Assembly: GCF_052103615.1 (NCBI RefSeq)
Contig: NZ_JBQEKA010000004.1
Span: forward strand, 43,916-107,915
Reading direction: 5' to 3'
Source: Kerstersia sp052103615
Lineage (GTDB): Bacteria; Pseudomonadota; Gammaproteobacteria; Burkholderiales; Burkholderiaceae_B
DNA length: 64,000 nt
The position numbers were made by a program, and so were the translations under genes. Shown piece after piece: positions 1 to 9,046 of the stretch. The notes beneath the pieces were generated by a model. That model was not told the DNA's origin, searched no databases, and saw only the letters and a program-made list of their open reading frames with translations. Every line of letters starts with the position of its first letter. Positions within the stretch are counted from its first letter, which is position 1.

Positions 1-402
1 CTGATGTATCTGCTGCAAAGTGCGCAAGCGCTCCGCCCTGGGCAGAAAATGCAGCGTCAACAGACAGGCCGCGCCATCAAACGCTTCCCTGGGTGTGCTG
101 TCGATATAGCCTTGATGCCAATGCACACGCGCGGCCAGGGCCCCTAAAGTCACCTTGGCCTGGTCCAGCATCGCGGCAGAAGGATCTACCCCGGTGAAAT
201 GCCAGCCGGGCTGCATTTGCGCGAAAGCCTTCAGTTCCAGCCCCCCGCCTGCGCCCAGTACCAGAATCCGGGCATGATCAGGCACGCATTCGGCCAGCAG
301 CACACCCGCCATCCGGTGCAAGTCCTGCAAACCCGGCACCAGGCTCGCGGCTTTCCCGGCATAGTCCGCTGCCGCTGCCTGATCAGAAAAAGGTGCTGTC
401 AC
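1..402 (-). CDS. SAM-dependent methyltransferase, 3' part missing
   Basis: The frame reads from a GTG at 402 to the left edge, so only the N-terminal ~134 residues are present. It shows the class I methyltransferase glycine-rich motif I (VLGAGGGLE), then an acidic residue ending the next strand (FTGVDPS), and LLTLHFLP matching motif IV/post-motif region. The GTG start overlaps the stop of the Rrf2 regulator gene by 4 bases (GTGA), so the two are translationally coupled and co-transcribed. Substrate cannot be told. The family (UbiE/Tam-like) is general, and co-transcription with an Rrf2 repressor suggests a stress- or ligand-induced methyltransferase, which is inference only. Confidence 0.75.
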   Translation of the reverse strand, partial: MTAPFSDQAAAADYAGKAASLVPGLQDLHRMAGVLLAECVPDHARILVLGAGGGLELKAFAQMQPGWHFTGVDPSAAMLDQAKVTLGALAARVHWHQGYIDSTPREAFDGAACLLTLHFLPRAERLRTLQQIHQ

Positions 403-851
403 CGCGGCAGCTCCGCGCGCGCAGGCGCCGCCGCCTGCCGCCGAGCGAAATCGGCAGCCAGGTCAGCCAGCGTGATTTCTGAAAACCGCTGCCGCAGCAA
501 TGCTTCCGCTTCGGCAAATGCCGTTTCCAGCGCGGCATTCACCGTCTGTTCAACCAGGCAATCGGGGGACTCATTGCGGTTGCCAATCGCAAACAGGGCC
601 GGTTCACCCAGCGCTTCGTGCAACTGGCGCAGGCTGATGGCGCCCAGGTCAGCCTGAATGCGCCAGCCGCCCGCATGCCCACGATCCGAGGCCACAATTC
701 CTGCCTCCCGGAGATATCCCATCGTGCGTCTCACCACGACAGGATTCGTCCCCAGGCACCGCGCCAAGGCGTCCGAGGTAACAGGGCCTTGCTGCTCGGC
801 CATATGCAGCAGCGCATGCAGGACAGAAGATAAACGGCTATTTCGTTTCAT
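399..851 (-). CDS. Rrf2 family transcriptional regulator
   Basis: 150-residue winged-helix protein. The N-terminal part (LSSVLHALLHMAEQ, then SDALARCLGTNPVVVRRTMG) is the Rrf2 helix-turn-helix, and the wing contains the family signature GIVASDRGHAGGW. The cysteine trio that binds an iron-sulfur cluster in IscR is absent: only one Cys (in SPDCLVEQ) is seen, as in the non-FeS YwnA/NsrR-unlike subgroup of Rrf2 regulators. It is first in a two-gene unit with the methyltransferase that follows by a 4-base overlap, so it probably controls that gene and itself. The effector is unknown. Confidence 0.88.
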   Translation of the reverse strand: MKRNSRLSSVLHALLHMAEQQGPVTSDALARCLGTNPVVVRRTMGYLREAGIVASDRGHAGGWRIQADLGAISLRQLHEALGEPALFAIGNRNESPDCLVEQTVNAALETAFAEAEALLRQRFSEITLADLAADFARRQAAAPARAELPR

Positions 852-1051
852 GTAACTTATGATGTTTCATAAAAACAGGCCTGTCAAGCAAGTCTCCCGC
901 CGCCGAATCTCTCTCGCGCCGCCGGCGCACAAACGGAATGCGGCCCGGCGGCGCGGACGCCTGCGCCTGGCGCCCCCAAAAAATCAGCGCCAAAATAAAA
1001 ACAGGCCCGCAAATCCATGCGGGCCTGTCTGGCGCTATGCGCGGCAAGGGA

Positions 1052-1285
1052 TCAGCAACAACCTATCCTGCCCTTCCCGCCATATCGCGCTTCCTGGCGT
1101 TCCTTGAAAAACGCCTCGTAGCTCATGGGTTCCTGATCCGGGTGGTTACGGCGCATATGAGCCACATAGGTCTCGTAGTCCGGCACGCCCACCATCAGAC
1201 GCAAGGTGCGCCCCAGGTAGCGGCCAGCCTCCCCGGCGGCGGAAGCCGCCCCGGAAAAGCGCCCGGTCAGGTTCATGCGCGCCAT
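1052..1285 (-). CDS. ybdD: YbdD/YjiX family small protein, CstA partner
   Basis: 77 residues, close to the usual 65-75 of the YbdD/YjiX (DUF466) family. It has the family core YLGRTLRLMVGVPDYETYVAHMRRNHPD and ends in a conserved double cysteine (RIGCC). Its ATG shares one base with the stop of cstA (TGATG), so it is translationally coupled. In enterobacteria, ybdD and yjiX lie directly behind cstA and btsT and affect pyruvate uptake. The same role as a small partner of the transporter is inferred here. No separate promoter is visible. Confidence 0.9.
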   Translation of the reverse strand: MARMNLTGRFSGAASAAGEAGRYLGRTLRLMVGVPDYETYVAHMRRNHPDQEPMSYEAFFKERQEARYGGKGRIGCC

Positions 1286-3384
1286 CAGTGCGCCCCTGTC
1301 GCCACGGCCGCTTCCGGCGGCAAGGGCTCATACGGCGTTTCATTGGCCGTCGGCTGCGACTGGCGGCGCGCCTGGAAGACGGAACGGATACCGAACACCA
1401 GGATGCTCAACACGACAAAGATGAAAATGCCGCACAAGCTTGCATTCACATAGTCGTTGAAAATCACGCGGCTCATCTCGGACAGCGATTTAGCCGGCGC
1501 CAGCACCTTGTCTTCCGCCAACGCCTGGGCATACACCTTGGCATGGGCCACGAAACCGATCTTCGGATTGCTATGGAAGATCTTCTCGAAACCGGCGGTC
1601 AGCGTGCAAGCCAGCAGCCAGATCGTCGGCAGAATCGTCACCCAGGCATAGCGGTCACGCTTCATCTTGAAGAGCACCACCGTGCCCAGCATCAGCGCCA
1701 CCGCAGCCAGCATCTGGTTGGCAATCCCGAAGAGCGGCCACAAGGTATTGATGCCGCCCAGCGGATCCACCACCCCTTGATACAGGAAGTGCCCCCATGC
1801 CGCCACGCAAAGCGCCGTCGCCAGCAAGTTGGCAGGCAGCGACTCCGTGCGGCGCAGGCTGGGCGCGAAAGTGCCCAGCAGGTCCTGCAGCATGAAGCGG
1901 CCTGCCCGCGTGCCGGCATCGACTGCCGTCAGGATGAACAGCGCTTCGAACAGAATGGCGAAGTGATACCAGAACGCCATCATGGCCTGGCCGCCTATCA
2001 GTTGCTGCAAGATATAGGCCATCCCGACTGCCAGCGTCGGCGCGCCGCCCGCACGCGAGATAATCGTGCCTTCGCCGACATTGGCCGCCATCTGCGTCAG
2101 CTGATCCGGCGTAATCAGGAAGCCCCAGCTGGAGACCACCTGGGCAGCCTGTTCAGGCGTGGTGCCGATCAGCGCCGCCGGGCTGTTCATCGCATAGTAG
2201 ATACCCGGCTCGATCACGCAAGCCGCCACCAGCGCCATGATCGCCACAAAGGACTCCATCAGCATGCCGCCATAACCGATATAGCGCGCCTGGGTTTCAT
2301 TTTCGATCAGCTTGGGCGTGGTTCCCGAAGAAATCAGGGCATGGAAACCGGACACGGCGCCGCAGGCAATCGTAATGAACAGGAAGGGGAACAGATCGCC
2401 GGACCAGACCGGGCCTGTGCCGTCGATAAAGCGCGTGGTCGCCGGCATCTTCAGTTCCGGCGCGACAATCAGGATGCCCAGCGCCAGCCCGATGATCGTC
2501 CCGATTTTCAGGAAGGTGGACAGGTAATCACGCGGCGCCAGCAGCAGCCATACCGGCAGCACTGCCGCAATAAAGCCGTAAATAATCAGCGCCCAGGTCA
2601 GTTGCGGGCCGTCCAGATCAAACACCGGCGCCCATTCGGCGCTGGCGGCAACATCCTGGCCAAAAATAATGGCGGCCATCAGCAGCACAAAGCCGATGAT
2701 GGAAATCTCGCCGATGCGTCCGGGCCGGATATAGCGCAAATACACGCCCATGAACAGCGCGATGGGAATGGTGGCCGCCACCGTGAACGTCCCCCAGGGG
2801 GAGTGCGTCAACGCCTTGACGACGATCAGCGCCAGCACGGCCAGAATGATCACCATGATCATGAAGGCGCCGAACAGCGCAATCACGCCTGGCACCTGGC
2901 CCAGTTCGCTCTTGATCAGATCCCCCAGGGAGCGGCCATCGCGGCGGGTGGAAATGAACAGCACGATGAAATCCTGCACCGCACCGGCGAACACCACCCC
3001 TGCCAGCAGCCACAGCACACCGGGCAGATAGCCCATCTGCGCGGCCAGCACCGGCCCCACCAGCGGGCCCGCGCCCGCAATAGCGGCAAAATGGTGGCCG
3101 AACAAAATATGCTTGTTGGTTGGAACGTAATCCAGACCGTCATTGTGTTTCCAGGCCGGCGTCATGCGCGTCGCGTCCAGGCGGAACACATTGCGTGCGA
3201 TGAAACGGCTGTAATAGCGGTAGGCAATCAAATAGACGCAAACCGCGGCAATGACGATCCATAGCGCATTGACGGTTTCACCCCGGGTCAGCGCCACGGT
3301 GCCCAGGGCAAATGCCCCGACCACCGCAACCACGATCCAGGCGATTCCTTGCGCCCATCCTCTCTGCTGCTGCTGGGCATGCAT
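1285..3384 (-). CDS. cstA: Carbon starvation protein CstA, pyruvate/peptide transporter
   Basis: 699-residue inner-membrane protein with about 16-18 hydrophobic segments, matching CstA and BtsT length (~700). Family stretches are visible: YVPTNKHILFGHHFAAIAGAG near residue 85, GPVLAAQMGYLPG, and a C-terminal CstA_5TM part. E. coli members are proton-driven pyruvate importers, and CstA has also been linked to peptide use. The start at 3384 is chosen over an upstream ATG at 3453 because AGGAGGAGAG lies just before it. It overlaps ybdD by one base. The divergent Cache-sensor kinase/regulator pair (3573-5689) is the probable regulator. Confidence 0.93.
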   Translation of the reverse strand: MHAQQQQRGWAQGIAWIVVAVVGAFALGTVALTRGETVNALWIVIAAVCVYLIAYRYYSRFIARNVFRLDATRMTPAWKHNDGLDYVPTNKHILFGHHFAAIAGAGPLVGPVLAAQMGYLPGVLWLLAGVVFAGAVQDFIVLFISTRRDGRSLGDLIKSELGQVPGVIALFGAFMIMVIILAVLALIVVKALTHSPWGTFTVAATIPIALFMGVYLRYIRPGRIGEISIIGFVLLMAAIIFGQDVAASAEWAPVFDLDGPQLTWALIIYGFIAAVLPVWLLLAPRDYLSTFLKIGTIIGLALGILIVAPELKMPATTRFIDGTGPVWSGDLFPFLFITIACGAVSGFHALISSGTTPKLIENETQARYIGYGGMLMESFVAIMALVAACVIEPGIYYAMNSPAALIGTTPEQAAQVVSSWGFLITPDQLTQMAANVGEGTIISRAGGAPTLAVGMAYILQQLIGGQAMMAFWYHFAILFEALFILTAVDAGTRAGRFMLQDLLGTFAPSLRRTESLPANLLATALCVAAWGHFLYQGVVDPLGGINTLWPLFGIANQMLAAVALMLGTVVLFKMKRDRYAWVTILPTIWLLACTLTAGFEKIFHSNPKIGFVAHAKVYAQALAEDKVLAPAKSLSEMSRVIFNDYVNASLCGIFIFVVLSILVFGIRSVFQARRQSQPTANETPYEPLPPEAAVATGAH

Positions 3385-3572
3385 AAGCTCTCTCCTCCTG
3401 TTGTTCGGATAGGCCAGACCGGCCGCCGGCCCTGCTCCGCACTCGGGCATCATTTAAGTAGAATTAGATATAGCGCCGGGCCCCGTCAGTATTTCGATTT
3501 TCTACGGGGTGAACAAGCGTGGAGCTACTTAAGGCATATGCGTACTACCACGCAGGGGAAAACCATCAGCCT

Positions 3573-5009
3573 ATGAAACTTCGCCTGAAAATCCTGCTGT
3601 TGGCCATTCTGCCTTTCCTGATTGCCATGGCCGCCATTTCCGCTGTCACCCTGCATCAGGGGCTGGCGCTGGCCGACAAAGAAAAAGACGCCATCCGGCA
3701 AGCCTGGATGCAGGGGCGGGAAAACGAATTGCGCCATTATGTGCGTATTGCCCAGAGCGCCATTGCGCCGCTGGTTGCCGCCACGGCGCATGCCCCCGAC
3801 GACACCGCCGCCCTGCAGCGCCAGGCGCTGGGCTTGCTGCAGCGCCTGGACTTCGGCCCTGATGGCTATTTCTATGTTTACGACCAGCAGGGTGTGAACC
3901 TGATGCATCCGCGCCAGCCTGAACTCGTTGGGCGCTCGCTGTGGGATCTGCGCGACCCGCAAGGCCAGCCCACCATCCAGCGCCTGCTGGCCGCCGCAAA
4001 ACGCAGCGGCGCGCACGGCGAAGCGCTGCCTTATTACTGGGAAAAGCCCTCGGCCCGCCAAACCACGGAAAAACTGGGCTATGTCGTGGATGTCGCCCCC
4101 TGGGACTGGATGATGGGAACCGGCCTGTACCTGGATGACATTGACGCCACGCTGACGCGCATAGACGAAACCGCCCTCAACAATATCCATACCACGCAAA
4201 TGCGGATTGCCGGCATTGCGCTGCTGGGTGTCGCCCTGGTCATGCTATGCGGTCTGGCGCTCAACATCAGTGATCAGCGGCAATCCGACGCCAAGCTGCA
4301 GCGCATGGCCCGCCAGGTCGTTCACTCCCAGGAAGAAGAACGCGCCCGCCTGGCGCGCGAACTGCATGACGGCATCAGCCAGCTACTGGTTTCCGTCAAG
4401 CTGATCCTGGAGAGCGCCCGTCACGCGCTGAACCGCCATGCCGGCATTTGCCAGGCGCCGCGCGGCAATCTCGATGAAACACTGCAACAGGCGCAGGACA
4501 GGCTGAACACGACACTGGCGGAAGTGCGGCGGATCTCCCATAACCTGCGCCCCACCCTGCTGGATGACCTGGGGCTGGATGCCGCCCTGCGCCACCTGCT
4601 GCAGGAACTGCCCGATGCCGCCGCAACGGCCGGCGCCCTGCCTTTGCGTGCCGAGTTCAGCAGCCACGGCCAGTCCCGCCCCTTGCCCGACACCCATGCC
4701 ACCACCTTGTTCCGGATCACCCAGGAAGCCCTGGTCAATGTGCTGCGCCATGCCAAGGCGCACAGTGTCCGGGTGATCCTCAGCTACAACACCGGGGATA
4801 TCTCTCTGTATATTGCCGACGACGGCCAAGGCTTCGATTTCGACAGCGTTCACAACGACCCCATGCGCGGGCTGGGGCTGCGCAGCATGCGCGAGCGCCT
4901 GGAAACCCTGGGGGGCAGCCTGTATATTTCTGCCGGCGGCCATGGCACGACCGTCATGGCGAAAATTCCGCTGCCGGACACGCGCGCCGCCCCCCGCCAA
5001 TCTTCCTGA
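3573..5009 (+). CDS. Cache-domain sensor histidine kinase (NarL type)
   Basis: 478 residues. Order: N-terminal membrane helix (about 7-27), periplasmic single Cache domain (about 35-205, with FGPDGYFYVYD and WDWMMGTGLYLDD typical of sCache_2), second membrane helix (about 211-232), HisKA_3 dimerisation helix with the phospho-acceptor H265 in RELHDG, then HATPase_c (N-box in TQEALVNVLRHAKA, G-box DDGQGFD, GLGLRSMRERL). It should bind a small organic acid outside the membrane and phosphorylate the regulator that follows. A GTG at 3519 could extend it by 18 residues, but the ATG at 3573 better precedes the first helix. The gene is divergent from cstA. Confidence 0.92.
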   Translation: MKLRLKILLLAILPFLIAMAAISAVTLHQGLALADKEKDAIRQAWMQGRENELRHYVRIAQSAIAPLVAATAHAPDDTAALQRQALGLLQRLDFGPDGYFYVYDQQGVNLMHPRQPELVGRSLWDLRDPQGQPTIQRLLAAAKRSGAHGEALPYYWEKPSARQTTEKLGYVVDVAPWDWMMGTGLYLDDIDATLTRIDETALNNIHTTQMRIAGIALLGVALVMLCGLALNISDQRQSDAKLQRMARQVVHSQEEERARLARELHDGISQLLVSVKLILESARHALNRHAGICQAPRGNLDETLQQAQDRLNTTLAEVRRISHNLRPTLLDDLGLDAALRHLLQELPDAAATAGALPLRAEFSSHGQSRPLPDTHATTLFRITQEALVNVLRHAKAHSVRVILSYNTGDISLYIADDGQGFDFDSVHNDPMRGLGLRSMRERLETLGGSLYISAGGHGTTVMAKIPLPDTRAAPRQSS

Positions 5010-5035
5010 TGAATCGCTACCCAAGGACCGAGGCT

Positions 5036-5689
5036 ATGCTTGCCCCCATACGCATCATGCTGGTGGATGACCACGAACTGGTACGCGATGGCATCCGCCT
5101 GTGCCTGAGTTCGCACCCGGAACTGGAAATCATCGGTGAAGCCTCAGGTTACGACCCGGCGCTGACGCAACTGGCGCTGCTGGCCAGCCAGGCCGGGCCG
5201 GCCGGGCTGCCGGATCTCGTCCTGACCGACCTGAACATGCGCGGCACCGATGGCCTGGCGCTGATTGCCGCCATTCATGAACGCTGGCCCCAGATTGCTA
5301 CGCTGGTCTTGTCCATGCATGACAATACGGAATACATCACCCGCGCCTTGCGCGCTGGCGCCCGCGGCTATCTGCTGAAAGATGGCCCGTCACAGGAACT
5401 GGTGCAGGCCATAGGCGCCATCATGAATGGCCAGGCCTATTTCAGCGCGCCGGTCATGGCGCAACTGGCCCGGCATCACCCTTACGGGCCGGAGCCGCTG
5501 CTCACACAAAGGGAAAAACAGATTCTTGCCGCCATCGGCAGCGGCCATGCCAGCAAGCAGATCGCGCGCGAACTGGATCTGTCCGTGCGCACGGTGGAAA
5601 CCCACCGCCAGAACATTCGCCGCAAATTGCAAATCGACGGGCAGGCCGAGCTCATCAAGTATGCCGTCGAGCACAAAGACGCTCTGTAG
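5036..5689 (+). CDS. Response regulator, NarL/FixJ (LuxR-type HTH) family
   Basis: Receiver domain with acidic pocket DD (residues 11-12), phospho-acceptor D65 (LTDLN), and conserved Thr/Ser and Lys positions (VLSMHD, YLLKDG). This is followed by a C-terminal LuxR helix-turn-helix (LTQREKQILAAIGSG to RRKLQI, about 150-198). The start at 5036 has AAGGA and GAGG upstream. An ATG at 5009 sharing one base with the kinase stop (TGATG) is an alternative giving 226 residues. It forms a two-gene operon with the kinase. The most likely target is the divergent cstA-ybdD unit (inference from position). Confidence 0.92.
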   Translation: MLAPIRIMLVDDHELVRDGIRLCLSSHPELEIIGEASGYDPALTQLALLASQAGPAGLPDLVLTDLNMRGTDGLALIAAIHERWPQIATLVLSMHDNTEYITRALRAGARGYLLKDGPSQELVQAIGAIMNGQAYFSAPVMAQLARHHPYGPEPLLTQREKQILAAIGSGHASKQIARELDLSVRTVETHRQNIRRKLQIDGQAELIKYAVEHKDAL

Positions 5690-5832
5690 CGCGCATCCCG
5701 GCCGAAAATCGCATCAGCAAGCGCCAATTCCGCGATAATGCCATTCATGGGCAGCCCGCCATGGCGCGGCGCCGTCCTGCCGGCGACATGCCGCGCCTCC
5801 CGGAACCACTAGAATAACGACGCCAGACAGCC

Positions 5833-6243
5833 ATGTACCGCACCCTGCTAAAAGCCAAGATCCATCGTGCCACCGTCACGGACTGCGAACTGCATTACGA
5901 AGGATCCTGCGCCATTGATGAAGACCTGCTCGATGCTTCGGGCATCCTGGAAAATGAACAGGTCCACATCTGGAATATCAATAACGGCGAACGCCTGATT
6001 ACTTATGCCATCCGCGGCAAGCGCGGCAGCGGCGTCATCTCGCTCAATGGTTCGGCGGCGCGCAAGGCCTCGACTGGCGACCTGGTGATCATCGCCGCCT
6101 TTGCCCAGGTCAGCGAGGCTGAGCTGGCAGCCGGCTACAAGCCGCAACTGGTGTTTGTCGATGCCGATAACCGTGCCGTGTCCGCCCGCGACCACGTTCC
6201 CCTGCAGGAAAGCGGCGGCCTGACACAAAACGGCGCGGGCTAA
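5833..6243 (+). CDS. panD: Aspartate 1-decarboxylase
   Basis: 136 residues, the normal PanD size. It makes beta-alanine from L-aspartate for pantothenate. The self-processing site is visible as Y22-E-G24-S25, where cleavage between G24 and S25 creates the pyruvoyl cofactor. The N-terminal MYRTLLKAKIHRATVTD and the central WNINNGERLITYAI are typical. The enzyme is cytosolic. It is first of three pan genes (panB 60 bases later, panC 56 bases after that), all on the plus strand, most simply one operon. No strong promoter was recognised in the 143-base gap after the response regulator gene. Confidence 0.97.
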   Translation: MYRTLLKAKIHRATVTDCELHYEGSCAIDEDLLDASGILENEQVHIWNINNGERLITYAIRGKRGSGVISLNGSAARKASTGDLVIIAAFAQVSEAELAAGYKPQLVFVDADNRAVSARDHVPLQESGGLTQNGAG

Positions 6244-6303
6244 ACCGCGCCCTACCGGCATCGGCGCCTGGCCGGCCGGATAACAACAATACCCGGAGAC
6301 GAC

Positions 6304-7173
6304 TTGAGCAGCACACCCCAACCCGGCGCGCCAGCCCGGCGCCCGACAGTGACCCTTAATAGCCTGGCGGCCCAGCGCGCGCGCGGCGAAAAAATCGCCA
6401 TGCTGACGGCCTACGATGCCACATTCGGCCTGCTGGCTGACCGCGCCGGCATGGATTGCCTGCTGGTGGGTGATTCGCTGGGCATGGTCTGCCAAGGGCT
6501 GTCCAGCACCACGCCGGTCAGCCTCGATACGATGGTTTATCACACCGAATCCGTGGCGCGCGGCCTGCGGCACGGCGGCGGCAGCGCCTGGCTGCTGACC
6601 GACCTGCCCTTCGGCAGTTACCACCTGTCGCGCGAGCAGGCCTTGGCCAGCGCCTTGCGGCTGATTCAGGCCGGCGCCCAGATGGTCAAACTGGAAGGCG
6701 GCGGCTGGACGGCTGAAACCGTTGCCTTTCTGGTCGAACGCGGCGTCCCGGTTTGTGCCCACCTGGGCCTGACGCCGCAAACCGTCCATGTGCTGGGCGG
6801 CTATCGCCTGCAAGGCAAGGAAGATACCGCCGCGCACAAGCTGCTGGACGATGCCGTCGCCCTGGAACAGGCCGGCGCGGCCATGGTTGTGCTGGAAATG
6901 GTACCGGCACTGCTGGCGCGCCAAATCACTGCCGCGCTCTCGCACTGCGCCACCATTGGCATAGGCGCGGGCAGCGGCACCGATGGCCAGGTGCTGGTCG
7001 TGCATGACATGCTGGGCGCCACCAGCGGCAAATTGCCCCGTTTTGTCCGCAATTTCCTGGCTGATGCCCAACCTGGCAGCGGGCCTGACAGCGGTATTGC
7101 CGGGGCCATGAGCGCCTATGTTCAGGCCGTCAAAGCCGGCCACTACCCGGATGACAGCCAGCACGCCTGGTAG
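6304..7173 (+). CDS. panB: 3-Methyl-2-oxobutanoate hydroxymethyltransferase
   Basis: 289 residues. It transfers a hydroxymethyl group from methylene-tetrahydrofolate to 2-oxoisovalerate, giving ketopantoate. The Mg-binding and active-site region is clear: MLTAYDATFG, LLVGDSLGMV, TTPVSLDTMVYH, DLPFGSY, and MVKLEGG with the acid/base glutamate later (GVPVCAHLGLTPQ). The start is a TTG at 6304 with CCGGAG six bases upstream; no ATG precedes the conserved domain, so the rare start is well supported. 2-Oxoisovalerate comes from the valine branch (see ilvBHC in this window). Confidence 0.96.
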   Translation: MSSTPQPGAPARRPTVTLNSLAAQRARGEKIAMLTAYDATFGLLADRAGMDCLLVGDSLGMVCQGLSSTTPVSLDTMVYHTESVARGLRHGGGSAWLLTDLPFGSYHLSREQALASALRLIQAGAQMVKLEGGGWTAETVAFLVERGVPVCAHLGLTPQTVHVLGGYRLQGKEDTAAHKLLDDAVALEQAGAAMVVLEMVPALLARQITAALSHCATIGIGAGSGTDGQVLVVHDMLGATSGKLPRFVRNFLADAQPGSGPDSGIAGAMSAYVQAVKAGHYPDDSQHAW

Positions 7174-7229
7174 CCACTTATTCGCGCCCGTCCCCGCCCC
7201 TGGCAGAACGGGCGCCAGGAAACGCTTCG

Positions 7230-8057
7230 ATGAAAATCGTCCATACCCCCGCAGAACTGCGCGCCGCCCTGGCGGGCAGCCAGCGCCCGGCTTTTGTCCC
7301 GACCATGGGCAACCTGCATGACGGCCACCTGTCGCTGATCCGCCAGGCTGCAGAACTGGGCGACACGACCGTCGCCAGCATCTTCGTCAACCGGCTGCAA
7401 TTCCTGCCGCATGAAGACTTCGACAGCTATCCGCGCACCTGGGACGCAGATTGCGAAAAACTGCGCCAGAACGGCTGCGACATCCTGTTCGCCCCGCGTG
7501 AAGGGGATCTTTACCCTGAACCGCAGACCTTCAAAGTGCAGCCCGACCCGGCTATCGCCGACATTCTGGAAGGCGAATTCCGCCCTGGCTTTTTCACGGG
7601 CGTCTGCACCGTCGTCATGAAACTGTTCTGCTGCGTGCAGCCGGCCTATGCCGTCTTCGGCAAAAAAGACTACCAGCAGTTGCAGGTGATTCGTGCCATG
7701 GCACGCCAATTCGCCCTGCCCATAGAGATTGTGGCTGGCGCGACGGCCCGCGCCGCCGACGGGCTGGCGCTCTCCTCCCGCAATGGCTACCTGGCCCAGG
7801 CCGAACGCCAGGCCGCGCCGCAACTGCATGCCGCCTTGCAAACGCTGGCCGACGCCTGGCGGCAAGGCCGGCGCGACCTCGCCGCCATGGAAAGCGAAGC
7901 GCGCGCGCAATTGGCGGCGCAAGGCTGGAAACCGGATTACCTGACCCTGCGCCAGGCCGATACCCTGCAGACACCCGCGCAGGACGAAGCCCGGCTGGTC
8001 GCCCTGGGCGCCGCCAGGCTGGGCAACACCCGGCTGATCGACAACCTGGAGCTGTAA
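7230..8057 (+). CDS. panC: Pantothenate synthetase (pantoate-beta-alanine ligase)
   Basis: 275 residues, the usual size. It condenses pantoate and beta-alanine with ATP through a pantoyl-adenylate. The nucleotidyl-transferase signature is H30-D-G-H33 (PTMGNLHDGH), and the KMSKS-like loop is LSSRNGYL. GVCTVVMKLF and FGKKDYQQL are family-typical pantoate and ATP-binding stretches. It is last of panD-panB-panC. Just after the stop there is a weak CCC-GCA-GGG stem followed by five T that may end the transcript. Confidence 0.96.
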   Translation: MKIVHTPAELRAALAGSQRPAFVPTMGNLHDGHLSLIRQAAELGDTTVASIFVNRLQFLPHEDFDSYPRTWDADCEKLRQNGCDILFAPREGDLYPEPQTFKVQPDPAIADILEGEFRPGFFTGVCTVVMKLFCCVQPAYAVFGKKDYQQLQVIRAMARQFALPIEIVAGATARAADGLALSSRNGYLAQAERQAAPQLHAALQTLADAWRQGRRDLAAMESEARAQLAAQGWKPDYLTLRQADTLQTPAQDEARLVALGAARLGNTRLIDNLEL

Positions 8058-8540
8058 ACCCGCAGGGCTTTTTGTTGTCTAGTGGCCTAGCCGCCCTGCG
8101 CGTTCTGGCGCAGCTCAGGGACACAGGGACACAGGGACATCAGGGGCCGCGCCTGGCGGCCAGCCGCGGACATGCTCCGCGGCATCCCGCTCTAGGCATA
8201 TGCTTTTTACGCTATCTGCGTCTTATCGCATCGCCTTCTCACAGCCTATCCTGCTGCCCGCTTTCCGGCTGCCGCGCCCCGCGCTGGCCCTGCGGCAGAC
8301 GCCGGGGGCTGCCCCGCCCCCGGGGCGGCCCTTGCCCCTTCTGCCTCTAGTCCTTAAGCGCTCCTTCAGCCGACTCGCGCTACACTCTTGAATAAGACTG
8401 CCTTTTTGTCCATGCAATATTCGACATTGTCGGTATCTGCGGCTTTCCGCGGCGCCTGCTGCGGCGCGCCGGGGTCATGGACAGCGGCCTTGCGCCTTTC
8501 CCTTCCCTCCCGGGCCTGCCCGGAACCAGGATCGCCATCC
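8058..8540 (+). other. Intergenic region with GC-rich hairpins and a 9-base repeat
   Basis: No convincing gene in 483 bases. It contains a weak hairpin plus T5 just after panC; roughly three copies of a 9-base unit (ACACAGGGA) around 8118-8140; a perfect 8-base-pair stem with a 5-base loop at 8163-8183 (GCCGCGGA/TCCGCGGC); and a very strong 11-base-pair stem with a CCCC loop at 8306-8331 (one G-T pair). None of the two large hairpins is followed by a T-tract. A reading frame that extends the next gene upstream to 8388 has no ribosome site or family support. Confidence 0.5.
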
Positions 8541-9014
8541 ATGAGCATGCAAACCTCCGATTCATCCACTCCCTACGGCCTCCAGGACGATGCCCTGACC
8601 TTGAATGGCCAGGTGTATCCGCGCGAGCAAATTTCCAGCATCGCGTTCCATCCCAACGCCAAGATCACGGAACAGCGCATGGGCGGCTGGCTGCTGGGGG
8701 TCGTCGCATTCGTCGCCATCAGCATTTCTTTTGGCACCAGCATCGGCATCATGCTCAGCAATGGCGGGCCAGTGGTCTATGCATTCATCTTCGCGCTCGC
8801 CCTGGCTGGCGGCCTGTATGTGGGCCGGATCGGCCTGCCCAACCGTACCAAACACTTCACCAGTTATGCGGTTGCCATGCAAATGCGCGACGGCTCCCGC
8901 CTGAATTCGCCCATGACGCTGACGCCTGATCATGCCGCCCTGCTGCGCGACGAATTGGCACGCCGCTGGTCCATGCACGCGCAATGGCGCTCCCTGCCGT
9001 CCCACCAGGCCTAA
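8541..9014 (+). CDS. Small two-helix membrane protein, unknown function
   Basis: 157 residues. An N-terminal soluble part (LTLNGQVYPREQISSIAF resembles a PH-like beta fold start) is followed by two close membrane helices (about 55-95: LLGVVAFVAISISFG and VVYAFIFALALAGGLYV) and a soluble tail with TSYAVAMQMRDGSR. This layout resembles DUF6232-type proteins, but I cannot assign a function. The start at 8541 is chosen because CCAGGA lies upstream; the frame is open to 8388 without support. It is followed 32 bases later by an MFS transporter on the same strand and may be co-transcribed with it. Confidence 0.7.
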   Translation: MSMQTSDSSTPYGLQDDALTLNGQVYPREQISSIAFHPNAKITEQRMGGWLLGVVAFVAISISFGTSIGIMLSNGGPVVYAFIFALALAGGLYVGRIGLPNRTKHFTSYAVAMQMRDGSRLNSPMTLTPDHAALLRDELARRWSMHAQWRSLPSHQA

Positions 9015-9046
9015 TCCTCCCAGCCCGCCTTTTCGAGAACGCTTCC

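Noticed and set aside
1288..3264. Very long open frame (658 codons) opposite cstA
   Set aside because: It is the antisense of cstA, rich in R, Q and H without domains, as expected for the complement of a high-GC membrane-protein gene.
8118..8140. CRISPR-like short repeats
   Set aside because: The unit is only 9 bases with no spacers and about three copies; it is a simple tandem repeat.
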